A stretch of 64,000 bases of DNA from JAFDWI01 sp963764215 (GTDB lineage: Bacteria > Actinomycetota > Acidimicrobiia > Acidimicrobiales > Iamiaceae), in contig CAVXRS010000003.1 of the NCBI GenBank assembly GCA_963764215.1, positions 124,001 through 188,000 on the forward strand. Reading direction: 5' to 3'. The notes under the pieces are model-generated. The model ran no database searches, had not been told where the DNA came from, and saw only the letters and a program-made list of their open reading frames with translations. A program made the translations under genes and the position numbers. This document shows, piece by piece, positions 1 to 8,888 of this stretch (its first letter is position 1; every line of letters starts with the position of its first letter).

Positions 1-576
1 GGCGTTCCCCGCACTCACCGCCCGGGAGATCCCGACACCGGACTGCACGGCGAGGTTCATGAACGAAGACACGAGGTTGCCGGACTGGCTGGCGACCGCA
101 ATCCTGCCCGCCGGTGGATACGGCGCGACGATCTGGGCACACAGCTTCACCGGCGTCGACACCACGCCCTGTCCGTTGGGACCGGCCAACACCATGTCCA
201 GTCGTTCGGCTTCCGCCATCAGCTCCGCTTCGGCACGTCGACCTTGTTCGCCGGCCTCTCCGTAGCCGGCCGAGGTGATGAACGCGGCGCGGATCCCCTT
301 GGCCGCACACTGCCGCAGGACCTCGACGTTCATCGACGCGGGCGTGCAGACGAAGACGAGGTCGGCCGCGCCGTCGGGAATGTCGTCGATCGTGGTCGAG
401 GTGGCGATACCGAGGACTGACGACCCGTCACGGTTGGTGGCGAGGACGTTGCCTTCGTACCCGGCACTGAGCAGGTTGTGAAGGCTGACGAAACCGAACT
501 TGCCCGGGTGGGTCGATGCCCCGGCGATCAACACCCCACGCGGTTCGAAGAGCGGGGTGAGCCGATGGTTCGCCAT
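1..576 (-). CDS. ADP-forming acyl-CoA synthetase, CoA-binding (alpha) subunit, partial
   Basis: This is the N-terminal ~192 residues of a CoA-binding subunit of the NDP-forming acyl-CoA synthetase family (acetyl/acyl-CoA + ADP + Pi <-> acid + ATP + CoA). It begins MANHRLTPLFEPRGVLIAGA, a Rossmann-type CoA-binding opening, followed by the typical segments FGFVSLHNLL, DLVFVCTPA, AFITSAGYGE and the IAVASQSGNL motif of the succinyl-CoA-ligase-like middle domain. The window edge removes the rest. The ATG overlaps the TGA of the upstream ATP-grasp subunit (TGATG), so the two are translationally coupled and probably form one heteromeric enzyme; in many bacteria they are fused. The substrate cannot be read from the sequence. 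Confidence 0.85.
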   Translation of the reverse strand, partial: MANHRLTPLFEPRGVLIAGASTHPGKFGFVSLHNLLSAGYEGNVLATNRDGSSVLGIATSTTIDDIPDGAADLVFVCTPASMNVEVLRQCAAKGIRAAFITSAGYGEAGEQGRRAEAELMAEAERLDMVLAGPNGQGVVSTPVKLCAQIVAPYPPAGRIAVASQSGNLVSSFMNLAVQSGVGISRAVSAGNA

Positions 577-1268
577 CAGCCCACCTCCACGAGCGCATCA
601 ACGGCGACGGGGCGACCGTCGACGATCAACAGCGGGTTGACGTCCACCGATCGAACCTCGGGGTGGTCGATGGCCAGCCGGGACAGACCGACCAGCACCT
701 CGACGAGTGCGGAGCGGTCCACAGCCGGCTCTCCTCGAAACGGACCCAGAAGCGCCTGATGTTCGAGTGCGTCCAGCATCTCGCCCGCTTCGACCCCCGT
801 CAGCGGGGCGAGCCCGATCACCGCGTCGCCGATCACCTCGGCGAAGATGCCCCCGAGCCCGATCAGCACCGTCGGTCCGAACTGCGGATCCCGCTGCATG
901 CCCGCGATCAGCTCGCGGGTGGCGCGGACCATCGGGGCGATCAGCACCTCGACCGGACCGTCCTCGGGCGTGGCGCGGGCCAACAGGTCGGCGGCGGCCC
1001 GCCCGACGGCATCGGCATCGGCGAGGCCCAGGTGGACCAGGCCGCGTTCGGTCTTGTGCGCGATCCGGTCACCGCAGAGCTTGGCGACGACCGGAAAGCC
1101 GATCTCCCCGGCTGCGTCGACGGCTCCGTCGCGGTCGGCGACCAGGCGTTCGGCCAGCAGGGGCAGACCGTACTCGGCGAGCAACTCCTTCGACCGGAAC
1201 TCCGACAGCGTCTCCGAAGCTGTCCCCGACGATGTCCCGGTGGCGATCTCGGACGGTTGCGCTGACAC
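576..1268 (-). CDS. ADP-forming acyl-CoA synthetase, ATP-grasp (beta) subunit
   Basis: A 230-aa protein covering one ATP-grasp domain of the NDP-forming acyl-CoA synthetase family. Visible segments are FRSKELLAEYGLPL (N-terminal helix), FPVVAKLCGDRIAHKTERG (nucleotide-binding strand with the HK pair), GPVEVLIAPMV, GPTVLIGLGGIFAEV and the C-terminal SVDVNPLLIVDGRPVAVDA (metal/ATP site). The GTG start at 1268 is chosen because a TAGGCT -10 lies 8 nt upstream (leaderless) and because it gives the normal domain length. It is followed directly by the CoA-binding subunit. Separate beta and alpha ORFs in this order resemble archaeal-type ACD enzymes. Substrate specificity is unknown. Confidence 0.85.
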   Translation of the reverse strand: MSAQPSEIATGTSSGTASETLSEFRSKELLAEYGLPLLAERLVADRDGAVDAAGEIGFPVVAKLCGDRIAHKTERGLVHLGLADADAVGRAAADLLARATPEDGPVEVLIAPMVRATRELIAGMQRDPQFGPTVLIGLGGIFAEVIGDAVIGLAPLTGVEAGEMLDALEHQALLGPFRGEPAVDRSALVEVLVGLSRLAIDHPEVRSVDVNPLLIVDGRPVAVDALVEVG

Positions 1269-1276
1269 GCTGGGCG

Positions 1277-1292
1277 AGCCTACCGGTAGGGT
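1277..1292. promoter_or_regulatory. divergent promoter with 12-bp palindrome
   Basis: CCTACCGGTAGG at 1279-1290 is a perfect palindrome. It supplies -10 boxes in both directions: TAGGGT on plus (1287-1292) for tkt, and TAGGCT on minus (1277-1282) for the acyl-CoA synthetase pair, the latter 8 nt from its GTG start. The overlap implies that the two promoters compete, or that a dimeric regulator could bind the palindrome; the latter is inference. Confidence 0.55.
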
Positions 1293-1328
1293 GGGAACCC
1301 GAAGCAGTCGGACACTTCGGAGCCCCGC

Positions 1329-3323
1329 ATGGAACCCACCGCCGAGCTGGAACAACGCGCGATCGCCACCATCCGTGGACTGGCGATGGACGGTCCGGAG
1401 GCCGCCGCGTCCGGCCACCAGGGCACGGCGATGGCCCTGGCGCCGCTCGCGCACGTGCTGTTCACCCGTGTCATGGACTATGACGCCTCGCAGCCCGACT
1501 GGCCGGACCGCGACCGATTCATCCTCTCCAACGGTCACGCGTCGATCCTGCTGTACTCGATGCTGCACTTGTGCGGATTCGGGCTCGACATCGAGGACCT
1601 TCGGCAGTTCCGCCGATGGGGCTCGCTGACTCCCGGTCATCCCGAGGTCGGCCACACCCGAGGCGTGGAGGTCACCACCGGGCCGCTCGGCCAGGGGTTC
1701 GCGAACGGTGTCGGCATGGGCATCGCCGAACGGTTCCTGCGGTCGCGGTTCGGATCCGATCTGGTCGACCACACGACCTTCGTGATCTGCGGCGACGGCG
1801 ACCTCTCCGAGGGCGTCAGCCATGAGGCGGCATCGCTGGCCGGCCACCTCCGGCTCGGCAATCTCGTCTACGTCTACGACGACAACCACATCACGATCGA
1901 CGGCCCGACCGAACTGGCACTCACCGACGACCCGGTCGGCCGCTTCGAGGCCTACGGGTGGCACGTCACGAATCTGGGTGAGGTGGCCGATGATCTGGAC
2001 GCACTCGAATCAGCGCTCCGGGCGGCTCGGGCCGACACCGAAGCCCCGTCGCTTCTCGTGCTCCGCAGTCACATCGCGCATCCCTCGCCCGACCTCACCG
2101 ACGACCCCGCAGCCCACGGAAACCCGTTCACGCCCGAGGAGATCGCCAGGACCAAAAAGGTCATGGGCCTCGACCCCGACGTCGATTTCCAGGTCCCGCC
2201 CGACGTCGTGAACTTCTACCGTGCAGCCGGTGTCCGCGGCGCTTCGGCCCGCGTCGCGTGGGCCGGTCGCCTCGCCGGGCTGGACGAAGCGACCCGGAAC
2301 GAATGGAACGTCGCCCACGCCGCCGGCGGGACCGAGGGCTGGGAGGCGAAGCTGCCGACCTTCACCGTCGGCGACTCCATCGCCACCCGCAAGGCCTCGA
2401 ACGCCGTTCTGGACGCCGTCGCCGAGACGATTCCCGGTCTACTCGTCGGCGCCGCCGACCTCACCGGGAACACCGGCGTCAAGCTGGCCCAGGGCGAGGC
2501 GCAGGACGCCTCGACGCCAGGCGGGAGACAGATCCACTTCGGCATCCGGGAACACGCCATGGGCGCCACGATGACCGGGATGGCCCTGCACGGCGGGATC
2601 CTGCCCGTGGGCGGAACGTTCTTCGTCTTCAGTGACTACATGCGTCCCGCCGTACGTCTTGCGGCGCTCAGCGGTGCCAAGGTGGTCTACTCGTGGACCC
2701 ACGACTCGATCGGTGTCGGCCAGGACGGACCGACCCATCAGCCCATCGAGCAGCTCGCCTCACTGCGGGCGATGCCCGGACTCCAACTCATCCGGCCGGC
2801 CGATGCGAAAGAAGTGGCAGCCGCATGGCGGTTGGCCCTGGAGACGGACGGCCCCACCGCACTGGTGCTCACCCGACAGAGCGTCCCGGTGCTCGAGGGC
2901 ACCGGCGGGTACGACGAGGTCGCCCGGGGCGCCTACGTGGTCGAAACCCTCGGTGACGGTTCAGTGCCCGACCTCGTACTGGTCGGGACCGGATCGGAGG
3001 TCTCCGTGTGCGTCGAGGCCGCGCGGATCCTGGCCGACGAGGGATTCTGCGTCCAGATCACCTCCATGCCCTGTTGGAGTCGCTTCGACGCGCAGGACAC
3101 CGGCTACCGGATCAGCACCCTGCCACCGGACGTGCCGACCCTCTCGGTCGAGGCCGGGGTCGCCTTCGGCTGGGATCGCTACGCCGACGACTCGGTCTCC
3201 ATCGAACGGTTCGGCGCGTCGGCACCCGGTGACGTGGTGATGTCCCACTTCGGGTTCACCCCGGAGCACGTGGCCGAACGTGCCCGACGCCTGTTCGACG
3301 ACCTGGCCACAATCGATTGGTAG
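1329..3323 (+). CDS. tkt: transketolase
   Basis: Thiamine-diphosphate enzyme of the non-oxidative pentose phosphate pathway (664 aa, normal length), transferring two-carbon ketol units between xylulose-5-P, ribose-5-P and erythrose-4-P. N-terminal TPP domain: SGHQGTAMALAPLAHVLF near residues 30-48, SNGHASILLY near 68, GHTRGVEVTTGPLGQG, and the TPP motif CGDGDLSEGVSHEAASLAGH from about residue 154. Pyrimidine domain: GIREHAMGATMTGMALHGG and SWTHDSIGVGQDGPTHQPIE. A C-terminal transketolase domain follows. CGGAG lies about 7 nt before the ATG. It heads the tkt-tal-pgl cluster, with transaldolase starting 14 nt after its stop. Confidence 0.97.
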   Translation: MEPTAELEQRAIATIRGLAMDGPEAAASGHQGTAMALAPLAHVLFTRVMDYDASQPDWPDRDRFILSNGHASILLYSMLHLCGFGLDIEDLRQFRRWGSLTPGHPEVGHTRGVEVTTGPLGQGFANGVGMGIAERFLRSRFGSDLVDHTTFVICGDGDLSEGVSHEAASLAGHLRLGNLVYVYDDNHITIDGPTELALTDDPVGRFEAYGWHVTNLGEVADDLDALESALRAARADTEAPSLLVLRSHIAHPSPDLTDDPAAHGNPFTPEEIARTKKVMGLDPDVDFQVPPDVVNFYRAAGVRGASARVAWAGRLAGLDEATRNEWNVAHAAGGTEGWEAKLPTFTVGDSIATRKASNAVLDAVAETIPGLLVGAADLTGNTGVKLAQGEAQDASTPGGRQIHFGIREHAMGATMTGMALHGGILPVGGTFFVFSDYMRPAVRLAALSGAKVVYSWTHDSIGVGQDGPTHQPIEQLASLRAMPGLQLIRPADAKEVAAAWRLALETDGPTALVLTRQSVPVLEGTGGYDEVARGAYVVETLGDGSVPDLVLVGTGSEVSVCVEAARILADEGFCVQITSMPCWSRFDAQDTGYRISTLPPDVPTLSVEAGVAFGWDRYADDSVSIERFGASAPGDVVMSHFGFTPEHVAERARRLFDDLATIDW

Positions 3324-3337
3324 CTTCGGAGGTAATG

Positions 3338-4444
3338 ATGAACCGCCTGCAACGACTGTACGAAGAGCAGGGCCAGAGTCCCTGGCTGGACAACCTGCGC
3401 CGAGACGACACCAGGGGCGGCGCCCTCGAGGCGCTCGTGAAACGTGGGATCCGCGGGGTCACCTCGAATCCGTCGATCTTCCAGAAGGCCATCGAAGGCA
3501 CCGACGCCTACGACGATCAGTTCTCCGCACTCGTCGGCAACGGCGCTTCGACCGTCGACGCCTATTGGGACCTGGTGACCACCGACATCACCGAAGCACT
3601 CGCCGTGCTCGCCCCGGTCCACGAGGCCTCGGGCGGAACCGACGGTTTCGTCTCGGTCGAGGTGGCACCCGATCTGGCCCACGACACCGACGGCACCATC
3701 CGTGCAGCCGCCCATCTCCATGACACCATCGACCGGCCGAATCTGTACGTGAAGATCCCCGGCACCGCCGAGGGGGTTCCGGCGATTCGGGAGATGATCG
3801 CGCGGGGTCGCAGCATCAACGTCACCCTCCTGTTCAGTGTCGACCGCTACGACGAGGTCATCGAGGCGTACCTGAGCGGTCTGGAGCAGCTCGACGCAGA
3901 CGGCGGCGACCTCGGCGCTGTTCGAAGTGTGGCGTCGTTCTTCGTCTCCCGGGTCGACTCCGAGGTCGACGACCGACTCGACGCCATCGGCACCCCCGAA
4001 GCCACCGCCTGCAAGGGCACGGCAGCGATCGCAAATGCCAGGAAGGCCTATGCACTGTTCACCGACCGGTTCTCGGGTGATCGCTGGCAGGCGCTCGCGG
4101 ACAAGGGCGCCCGGGTGCAACGACCGCTCTGGGCTTCGACGTCGACGAAGAACCCCGACTATCCCGACACGGTCTACGTCGATTCGCTGATCGGCCCGGA
4201 CACGGTCAACACCCTGCCCAATGCGACCGTCGAAGCGTTCGACGACCATGGAACCCTGGCACGCGCCGTGGACGTGGACGATGTCTGGCGGGAACAGCTC
4301 GCCGCGCTCGACAACGCCGGGATCGACCTTGCCGACGTGGCCGAGACCCTCGAACGGGAAGGGGTCGAGAAGTTCGCGGCGAGTTTCGACGAACTGATCT
4401 CGAGCCTCGACGAAAAGGCGACCAGGTTGCAGGCCACAGGCTGA
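3338..4444 (+). CDS. tal: transaldolase
   Basis: A 368-aa long-form transaldolase that moves dihydroxyacetone units between sedoheptulose-7-P and glyceraldehyde-3-P. The Schiff-base lysine is K139 in NLYVKIPGTAEGVPAI; other family motifs are GIRGVTSNPSIFQKAI, INVTLLFSVDRYDEVIEAY, VASFFVSRVDSEVD and QRPLWASTSTKNPDYPD. Two adjacent ATGs (3335, 3338) follow GGAGG at 3328-3332; the second has the better 5-nt spacing. Second gene of tkt-tal-pgl; together these cover the non-oxidative branch plus the lactonase. Confidence 0.96.
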   Translation: MNRLQRLYEEQGQSPWLDNLRRDDTRGGALEALVKRGIRGVTSNPSIFQKAIEGTDAYDDQFSALVGNGASTVDAYWDLVTTDITEALAVLAPVHEASGGTDGFVSVEVAPDLAHDTDGTIRAAAHLHDTIDRPNLYVKIPGTAEGVPAIREMIARGRSINVTLLFSVDRYDEVIEAYLSGLEQLDADGGDLGAVRSVASFFVSRVDSEVDDRLDAIGTPEATACKGTAAIANARKAYALFTDRFSGDRWQALADKGARVQRPLWASTSTKNPDYPDTVYVDSLIGPDTVNTLPNATVEAFDDHGTLARAVDVDDVWREQLAALDNAGIDLADVAETLEREGVEKFAASFDELISSLDEKATRLQATG

Positions 4445-4448
4445 ATCG

Positions 4449-5129
4449 GTGGCCATCCCAGGCGAGGTGCGAGTGGTCGACGATGTCGCGGCGGCCTTTG
4501 CGAGCGAGGTCCTCGCAAGCTTCGCATCGCGCAGCGACGACTCGTTCTCCTTCGCGCTCTCCGGCGGCGCGACCGCCCGCAGGTGCTACGAGGCCCTCGC
4601 CGAGGTCGGCGACCGGATCGACTGGTGGAAGGTCGACATCTACTGGGGGGACGAACGCTGCGTCCCCCACGACGACCCCGATTCCAACTACCGGCTCGCC
4701 CGGGAGGCGCTGCTGGACCGCGTCGGCGTCGCGAATGCCACGTACCTGATGCGCTGCGCCGAAGGACCCGAGCCCTACCAACTCAGACTCGGCCAGCTCG
4801 GGCATCTCGATCTGGTCCATCTCGGCCTGGGCCCTGACGGGCACACCGCCTCACTGTTCCCCGATTCGAAGGCACTTCAGGCCGATCCGGGCCGGCTGGT
4901 GGCGATGAACGACGACCCGCGCGGTAACAATCCCCATCGGCGGATGACCCTCACCCTGGCCGGTATCGCCCGGGCGCGCCGGGTCGTGGTCACGGTGTCG
5001 GGACAGGAGAAGTCCGAGGCACTCGCGCGCATCGCCGCCGGTGAGGACCTTCCTGCCGCACGGATCGCGGCCGGTGAGGTGCTGTGGCTCGTCGACGCCG
5101 CAGCACTGGGCGACACCGACCCGGGCTGA
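4449..5129 (+). CDS. pgl: 6-phosphogluconolactonase
   Basis: A 226-aa DevB/Pgl-type lactonase hydrolysing 6-phosphogluconolactone, the second step of the oxidative pentose phosphate pathway. Diagnostic motifs: FALSGGATARRCYEAL, VDIYWGDERCVPHDDPDSNY and LDLVHLGLGPDGHTASLFP, then the C-terminal RRVVVTVSGQEKSEAL. GTG start only 4 nt after the tal stop, so it is translated from the same message. Slightly shorter at the N-terminus than most actinobacterial homologues. In many actinobacteria zwf and opcA sit between tal and pgl; they are absent here. Confidence 0.93.
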   Translation: MAIPGEVRVVDDVAAAFASEVLASFASRSDDSFSFALSGGATARRCYEALAEVGDRIDWWKVDIYWGDERCVPHDDPDSNYRLAREALLDRVGVANATYLMRCAEGPEPYQLRLGQLGHLDLVHLGLGPDGHTASLFPDSKALQADPGRLVAMNDDPRGNNPHRRMTLTLAGIARARRVVVTVSGQEKSEALARIAAGEDLPAARIAAGEVLWLVDAAALGDTDPG

Positions 5130-5135
5130 CCCCGT

Positions 5136-5876
5136 TCAGGCGTCCACCTCGGCGCGGACACCGTCGAAGAGCTCCTGGAGCACCCGGTGCAACGCTTCGG
5201 TCTGGGCCCGCACTGCTGACCGGGGCACCCGACCGCGCTCGTTGCGTGCGGGCGGATCCATCGGAGTCCCGATCCTGATGATCACCCGGGTCGGTCGGAT
5301 GAATTTCGCTCCTTTGGGCATCGCTGCTTCCGAACCGCCGATCCCGACCGGCACGATCGGGACGCCGGCCCGCGCCTGGATGTAGGCGACCCCGTCGAAG
5401 AGCTCCTGGACGACTTCTCCGGTCTGTCGGGTGCCCTCGGGAAAGATCACGAGCGATTCACCCGCGTCCAGGATTCGGATGCAGGTGTCGAGTGCGGCGC
5501 GGTCGGGGGTGCCGCGGTGGACCGGAAATGCGCCGAGGGCGTTCCAGAGCCGCCCCCAGGCGCCTTTCCACAGGGTGTCCTTGGCCAGGAACCGGAGCCG
5601 GGGCAATCTGGTCCCGACACAGTTGAGCATCAGGGCGAAGTCGAGATTCGAACGGTGTACCGGAGCGAGGATGTACGGGCCCGTGGCGGGGATGTGTTCG
5701 CGTCCTTCGACCTTCACCCGGAACAGCGCCCTGCCGAACCCGATCAGCAGCACGGCGGCCACCCGGTACAGGCCGCGACGGAACCGGCTCGGTGGGGCGG
5801 CCGGATCCTCGTCCAGTGCGACCCGGCGTTCGGCTACGGCGAGCTCGGTTCGTGACCGCTCCGGTTCCCCGCTCAT
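5136..5876 (-). CDS. 1-acyl-sn-glycerol-3-phosphate acyltransferase (PlsC family)
   Basis: A 246-aa membrane-associated acyltransferase, presumably making phosphatidic acid from lysophosphatidate. A hydrophobic segment (VAAVLLIGFGRALF, about residues 35-48) precedes the catalytic HX4D motif in PVHRSNLDFALML. The substrate-binding motif is ESLVIFPEGTRQTG, and VPIVPVGIGGSEAAMPKG corresponds to the last conserved block. The ATG at 5876 overlaps the cmk stop (ATGA), placing it last in the scpA-to-plsC operon. Its 3' end is 6 bp from the convergent pgl stop. Confidence 0.88.
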   Translation of the reverse strand: MSGEPERSRTELAVAERRVALDEDPAAPPSRFRRGLYRVAAVLLIGFGRALFRVKVEGREHIPATGPYILAPVHRSNLDFALMLNCVGTRLPRLRFLAKDTLWKGAWGRLWNALGAFPVHRGTPDRAALDTCIRILDAGESLVIFPEGTRQTGEVVQELFDGVAYIQARAGVPIVPVGIGGSEAAMPKGAKFIRPTRVIIRIGTPMDPPARNERGRVPRSAVRAQTEALHRVLQELFDGVRAEVDA

Positions 5877-6535
5877 CGGAGTAGTGCCACGATCTGTGCG
5901 ACGATCTCGTCGACACCCTGGTCGGACGTGTCGATCGTGTGGGCATCGTCGGCCACGCTCAAGGGGCTCAAACGGCGGGACGAATCGGCGCAATCCCGAC
6001 GGGCGAGGTCCGCGGCCACCGTGGCCACCTGTGCGTCCGGCAGCTCCCGGGCGCGTCGTTGCGCCCGGACTTCGGCCCTCGCGGTGAGGTAGAGCTTCAG
6101 GGTCGCATCGGGGAACACCACGGTCCCGATGTCGCGGCCTTCGACCACCCCTCCGTCGTGCTCATCAGCCCAGGACCGTTGCCGGGTGAGCAACGCGGCG
6201 CGGACACCGGGGTTCGCCGCGACCGCCGAAACCGCGCCGGTGACCTCGGGTCCACGGATCACCCTCGTCGCATCGACACCGTCGACGACGACCCGGTGGT
6301 TCTCGAATTCCAATCTGGCCTGCTCGGCGACCCTGGTGACGGCATCCCCGTCGTCCGGGTCGACACCACCTGCGAGGACGGCATGGGCCACGGCCCGATA
6401 CATCGCTCCCGTGTCCAGGTGGGCCAGCGACAGACGACCCGCAAGGGACCGGGCAACCGTCGATTTCCCCGACCCGGCCGGTCCGTCGATCGCGATGACC
6501 ATCATCGGAGCACCGAGCCTAATCGGCGCCGTCAC
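5873..6535 (-). CDS. cmk: cytidylate kinase
   Basis: CMP/dCMP kinase of nucleotide salvage. The P-loop is IAIDGPAGSGKSTVARSLA; HLDTGAMYRAVAHAVL and VVEGRDIGTVVFPDATLKLY are the CMP-binding and DIGT segments, and the RRDCADSSRRLSPL lid follows. The 220-aa version starts at GTG 6535, overlapping the aroA stop (GTGA) with GGAG upstream; tandem ATGs at 6505 and 6502 lie next to the P-loop strand and are the alternative. It sits between aroA and plsC in the operon, as cmk does near rluB in many actinobacteria. Confidence 0.95.
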   Translation of the reverse strand: MTAPIRLGAPMMVIAIDGPAGSGKSTVARSLAGRLSLAHLDTGAMYRAVAHAVLAGGVDPDDGDAVTRVAEQARLEFENHRVVVDGVDATRVIRGPEVTGAVSAVAANPGVRAALLTRQRSWADEHDGGVVEGRDIGTVVFPDATLKLYLTARAEVRAQRRARELPDAQVATVAADLARRDCADSSRRLSPLSVADDAHTIDTSDQGVDEIVAQIVALLR

Positions 6536-7815
6536 TGCGCCGCTCCACTCGGCACACGGAGTCGCTCCAGGTCCGAGAAGAAGTCCGGGTAGGTCTTGTT
6601 GACCACGTCCGGATCGGCGATGCGGATTCCCGGAACCCGCAGGCCGACCAGCGCGAAGCTCATCGCCATGCGGTGGTCCCCGTAGGTCTGAATCGTCGCT
6701 CCGTGCAGCGGGCCGGGAACGACCCGAAAGCCGTCCCCGGTCTCTGTGGCGTCGGCGCCGATCCGGCGCAACTCGGTGGGCACATTCGCCGGCCGATCGG
6801 TCTCGTGCCCCCGCGTGAACCCGATCCCCCGCACCCTGGTCTCGCCCTGCGCGAACGCCGCGACCACCGCCAGAGTCTGCGCGGTGTCCGGCATCGTCGA
6901 GCAGTCCACGTCGATCCCCCGCAGCGGTCCTCCTTCGAGTGTGATCGCGTCGTCGAGCACCTCGACGGTCGCCCCCATGTCGGCCAGCACCCCGGCGAAG
7001 CCGACGTCCCCCTGGAGTGAACCGGCACCCACTCCCTCGACGCGAACCCGGCCGCCCGTGATCGCCGCCGCCGCGAGGAAGTAGGACGCCGCCGTCGCAT
7101 CCGCCTCGATCGTCTGCTCGGTACCTCGCAGACCGCCCGGTGCGATGACAAAGGTACCGGTCGACGGTTCGGACACGTCGGCTCCGAAGGAGCGCAGGAC
7201 AGACAGGGTCATGTCCACGAACGGTCGGGCGACGATCTCGCCGGTCGTCTCCACCTCGAGTCCGTCGACGAATCCAGGCCCCGCCAACAGGAGGGCCGAG
7301 AGGAACTGGCTGGAATCCGAGGCATCGACGCGGACGTGACCGCCGTGCAGGCGTCGCCCGTTGATGCGCACCGGAAGGTGACCGGGCTCGCCCCGCGCCT
7401 CGATCTCGGCGCCCAGTGCCGACAGCGCGTCGAGCAACGGGCCGATCGGTCGGCGCCGCAATCCGGCCTGACCGTCGACGACGACGTCGATTCCGCCCAG
7501 CGCCGCCAGGGGCAGGAGGAACCGGGCAGTCGTGCCCGACAGCCGCGCGTCGATCGTTACCTGGTCAGGGACCGGAGCACGTCCACCGACGACCGCGTCG
7601 TCGCCGTCGATGTCGATGGTGCACCCCAACGCGCGCAGGGCGCCGATCATCGCTTCGGTATCGTCCGCGTGCAGGATTCGGTGCAACCGCGACGGCCCCT
7701 CGGCAAGGGCGGCGACGACGAGCGCGCGGTTGGTGAGACTTTTCGACCCGGGGGGTCGGATGACCGCATCGGGCGATCGGTCGAGCGGCTCGACCGCCAT
7801 GATCTCGGGCGTCAT
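6532..7815 (-). CDS. aroA: 3-phosphoshikimate 1-carboxyvinyltransferase (EPSP synthase)
   Basis: Sixth step of the shikimate pathway: shikimate-3-P + PEP -> EPSP. 427 aa, full length. N-terminal substrate loop IRPPGSKSLTNRALVVAALA; SGTTARFLLPLAALG; DSSQFLSALLLAGP; TYGDHRMAMSFALVGLRVPG near the C-terminus, and KTYPDFF at the end. Start ATG overlaps the tyrA stop (ATGA). With tyrA and aroH it makes a short aromatic-amino-acid block inside the segregation/translation operon. Confidence 0.97.
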   Translation of the reverse strand: MTPEIMAVEPLDRSPDAVIRPPGSKSLTNRALVVAALAEGPSRLHRILHADDTEAMIGALRALGCTIDIDGDDAVVGGRAPVPDQVTIDARLSGTTARFLLPLAALGGIDVVVDGQAGLRRRPIGPLLDALSALGAEIEARGEPGHLPVRINGRRLHGGHVRVDASDSSQFLSALLLAGPGFVDGLEVETTGEIVARPFVDMTLSVLRSFGADVSEPSTGTFVIAPGGLRGTEQTIEADATAASYFLAAAAITGGRVRVEGVGAGSLQGDVGFAGVLADMGATVEVLDDAITLEGGPLRGIDVDCSTMPDTAQTLAVVAAFAQGETRVRGIGFTRGHETDRPANVPTELRRIGADATETGDGFRVVPGPLHGATIQTYGDHRMAMSFALVGLRVPGIRIADPDVVNKTYPDFFSDLERLRVPSGAAQ

Positions 7816-8888
7816 GTATCCACATCGGTCTGCACGAAGGCGCGGTGGCCCGCTTCGACGAGGCCGGCGCAGAGCCGTTCGGCATCGGCCTCACGCACGC
7901 TCAGCACCAGCACGCCGCCTACCGATTCGGATACATCGATCGTCGAGACCGATGCCAGGTTGATCCCCATCTCGGTCGCGAGCCTCGCGACCGATTCGAC
8001 CGATCCCGGCCGGTCTGCGATCAACACCCGCACCTCGCTGATCGGTTCGCCCTCGGCAGGCCGGTTCGGCAGGTTGCGGCGGACCGCCTGTGCCTCGCCG
8101 AGCGCAGCCAACAGCTCGTCGGTCGCCTGTTCGTCGACCAACGAGCGCAGTGCCCCCAACTCGTCGACCAGCCGATCGAGGGTGGCCAGGATCGCCGCGC
8201 GGTTCTGCGCACACACGCTCGGCCAGATCGTGGGACTCCCCGCGGCGATCCGGGTCATGTCCCGGAAGCCACCGGCCGCGAGTCGGAGCAACGCCGTGTG
8301 ATCGCTGGAGCGCTCGTGGGCCACGCGCACCAGCGCCGCAGCGGTCAGGTGCGGGACGTGGGAGACGACCGCGACCAACTCGTCGTGCAGCCTGGCCTCC
8401 AAGGTGAGCGCTTCGGCGCCCAGCGAGGTCACCACCGATCGCACCCGGACGAAGCAGTCGTCCGAGGTCGTCCCGTCCGGACAGAGCGCCCATGCTGCGC
8501 CTTCGAACAGATCCGCGTGGGCCCCTTCGAGGCCGAGCCGTTCGGATCCGGCCATGGGATGTCCGCCGACGAATCGGGGATCGTCGATCTGGGACACGAT
8601 CGCACCCTTGACACCCCCGACATCGGTGACGGCAGCATGCGGACACGCTCGAAGAGCCTCGAGCACCGCGGGGACGATGTGCTCGACCGGCGTGGCGACC
8701 ACGACCAGCTCGCTTCCGGGATCGACGCCGCTGTCGTCGCAGGCGCCGAGCGCGATCGCACGGTCGACCAGTCCCGGGACGGCGTCGTACCCGGTGACGT
8801 GCCAACCTCGCTTGCGCAGCGCCAGACCGATGGATCCCCCGATCAGGCCGGTTCCGATGATCGTGGCCTGTCGGCTCGTGGCGTTCAC
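7812..8888 (-). CDS. tyrA: prephenate dehydrogenase with C-terminal ACT domain
   Basis: NAD(P)-dependent oxidative decarboxylation of prephenate to 4-hydroxyphenylpyruvate (tyrosine branch). The Rossmann motif IIGTGLIGGSIGLALRKRG starts at residue 10; the prephenate-binding HPMAGSERLGLEGA and VVSHVPHLTAAAL segments follow, and residues ~283-358 form an ACT domain (VRVLIADRPGSVESVARLA), the usual site of tyrosine feedback. GTG start at 8888 overlaps the aroH stop (GTGA). 358 aa. Confidence 0.94.
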   Translation of the reverse strand: MNATSRQATIIGTGLIGGSIGLALRKRGWHVTGYDAVPGLVDRAIALGACDDSGVDPGSELVVVATPVEHIVPAVLEALRACPHAAVTDVGGVKGAIVSQIDDPRFVGGHPMAGSERLGLEGAHADLFEGAAWALCPDGTTSDDCFVRVRSVVTSLGAEALTLEARLHDELVAVVSHVPHLTAAALVRVAHERSSDHTALLRLAAGGFRDMTRIAAGSPTIWPSVCAQNRAAILATLDRLVDELGALRSLVDEQATDELLAALGEAQAVRRNLPNRPAEGEPISEVRVLIADRPGSVESVARLATEMGINLASVSTIDVSESVGGVLVLSVREADAERLCAGLVEAGHRAFVQTDVDT

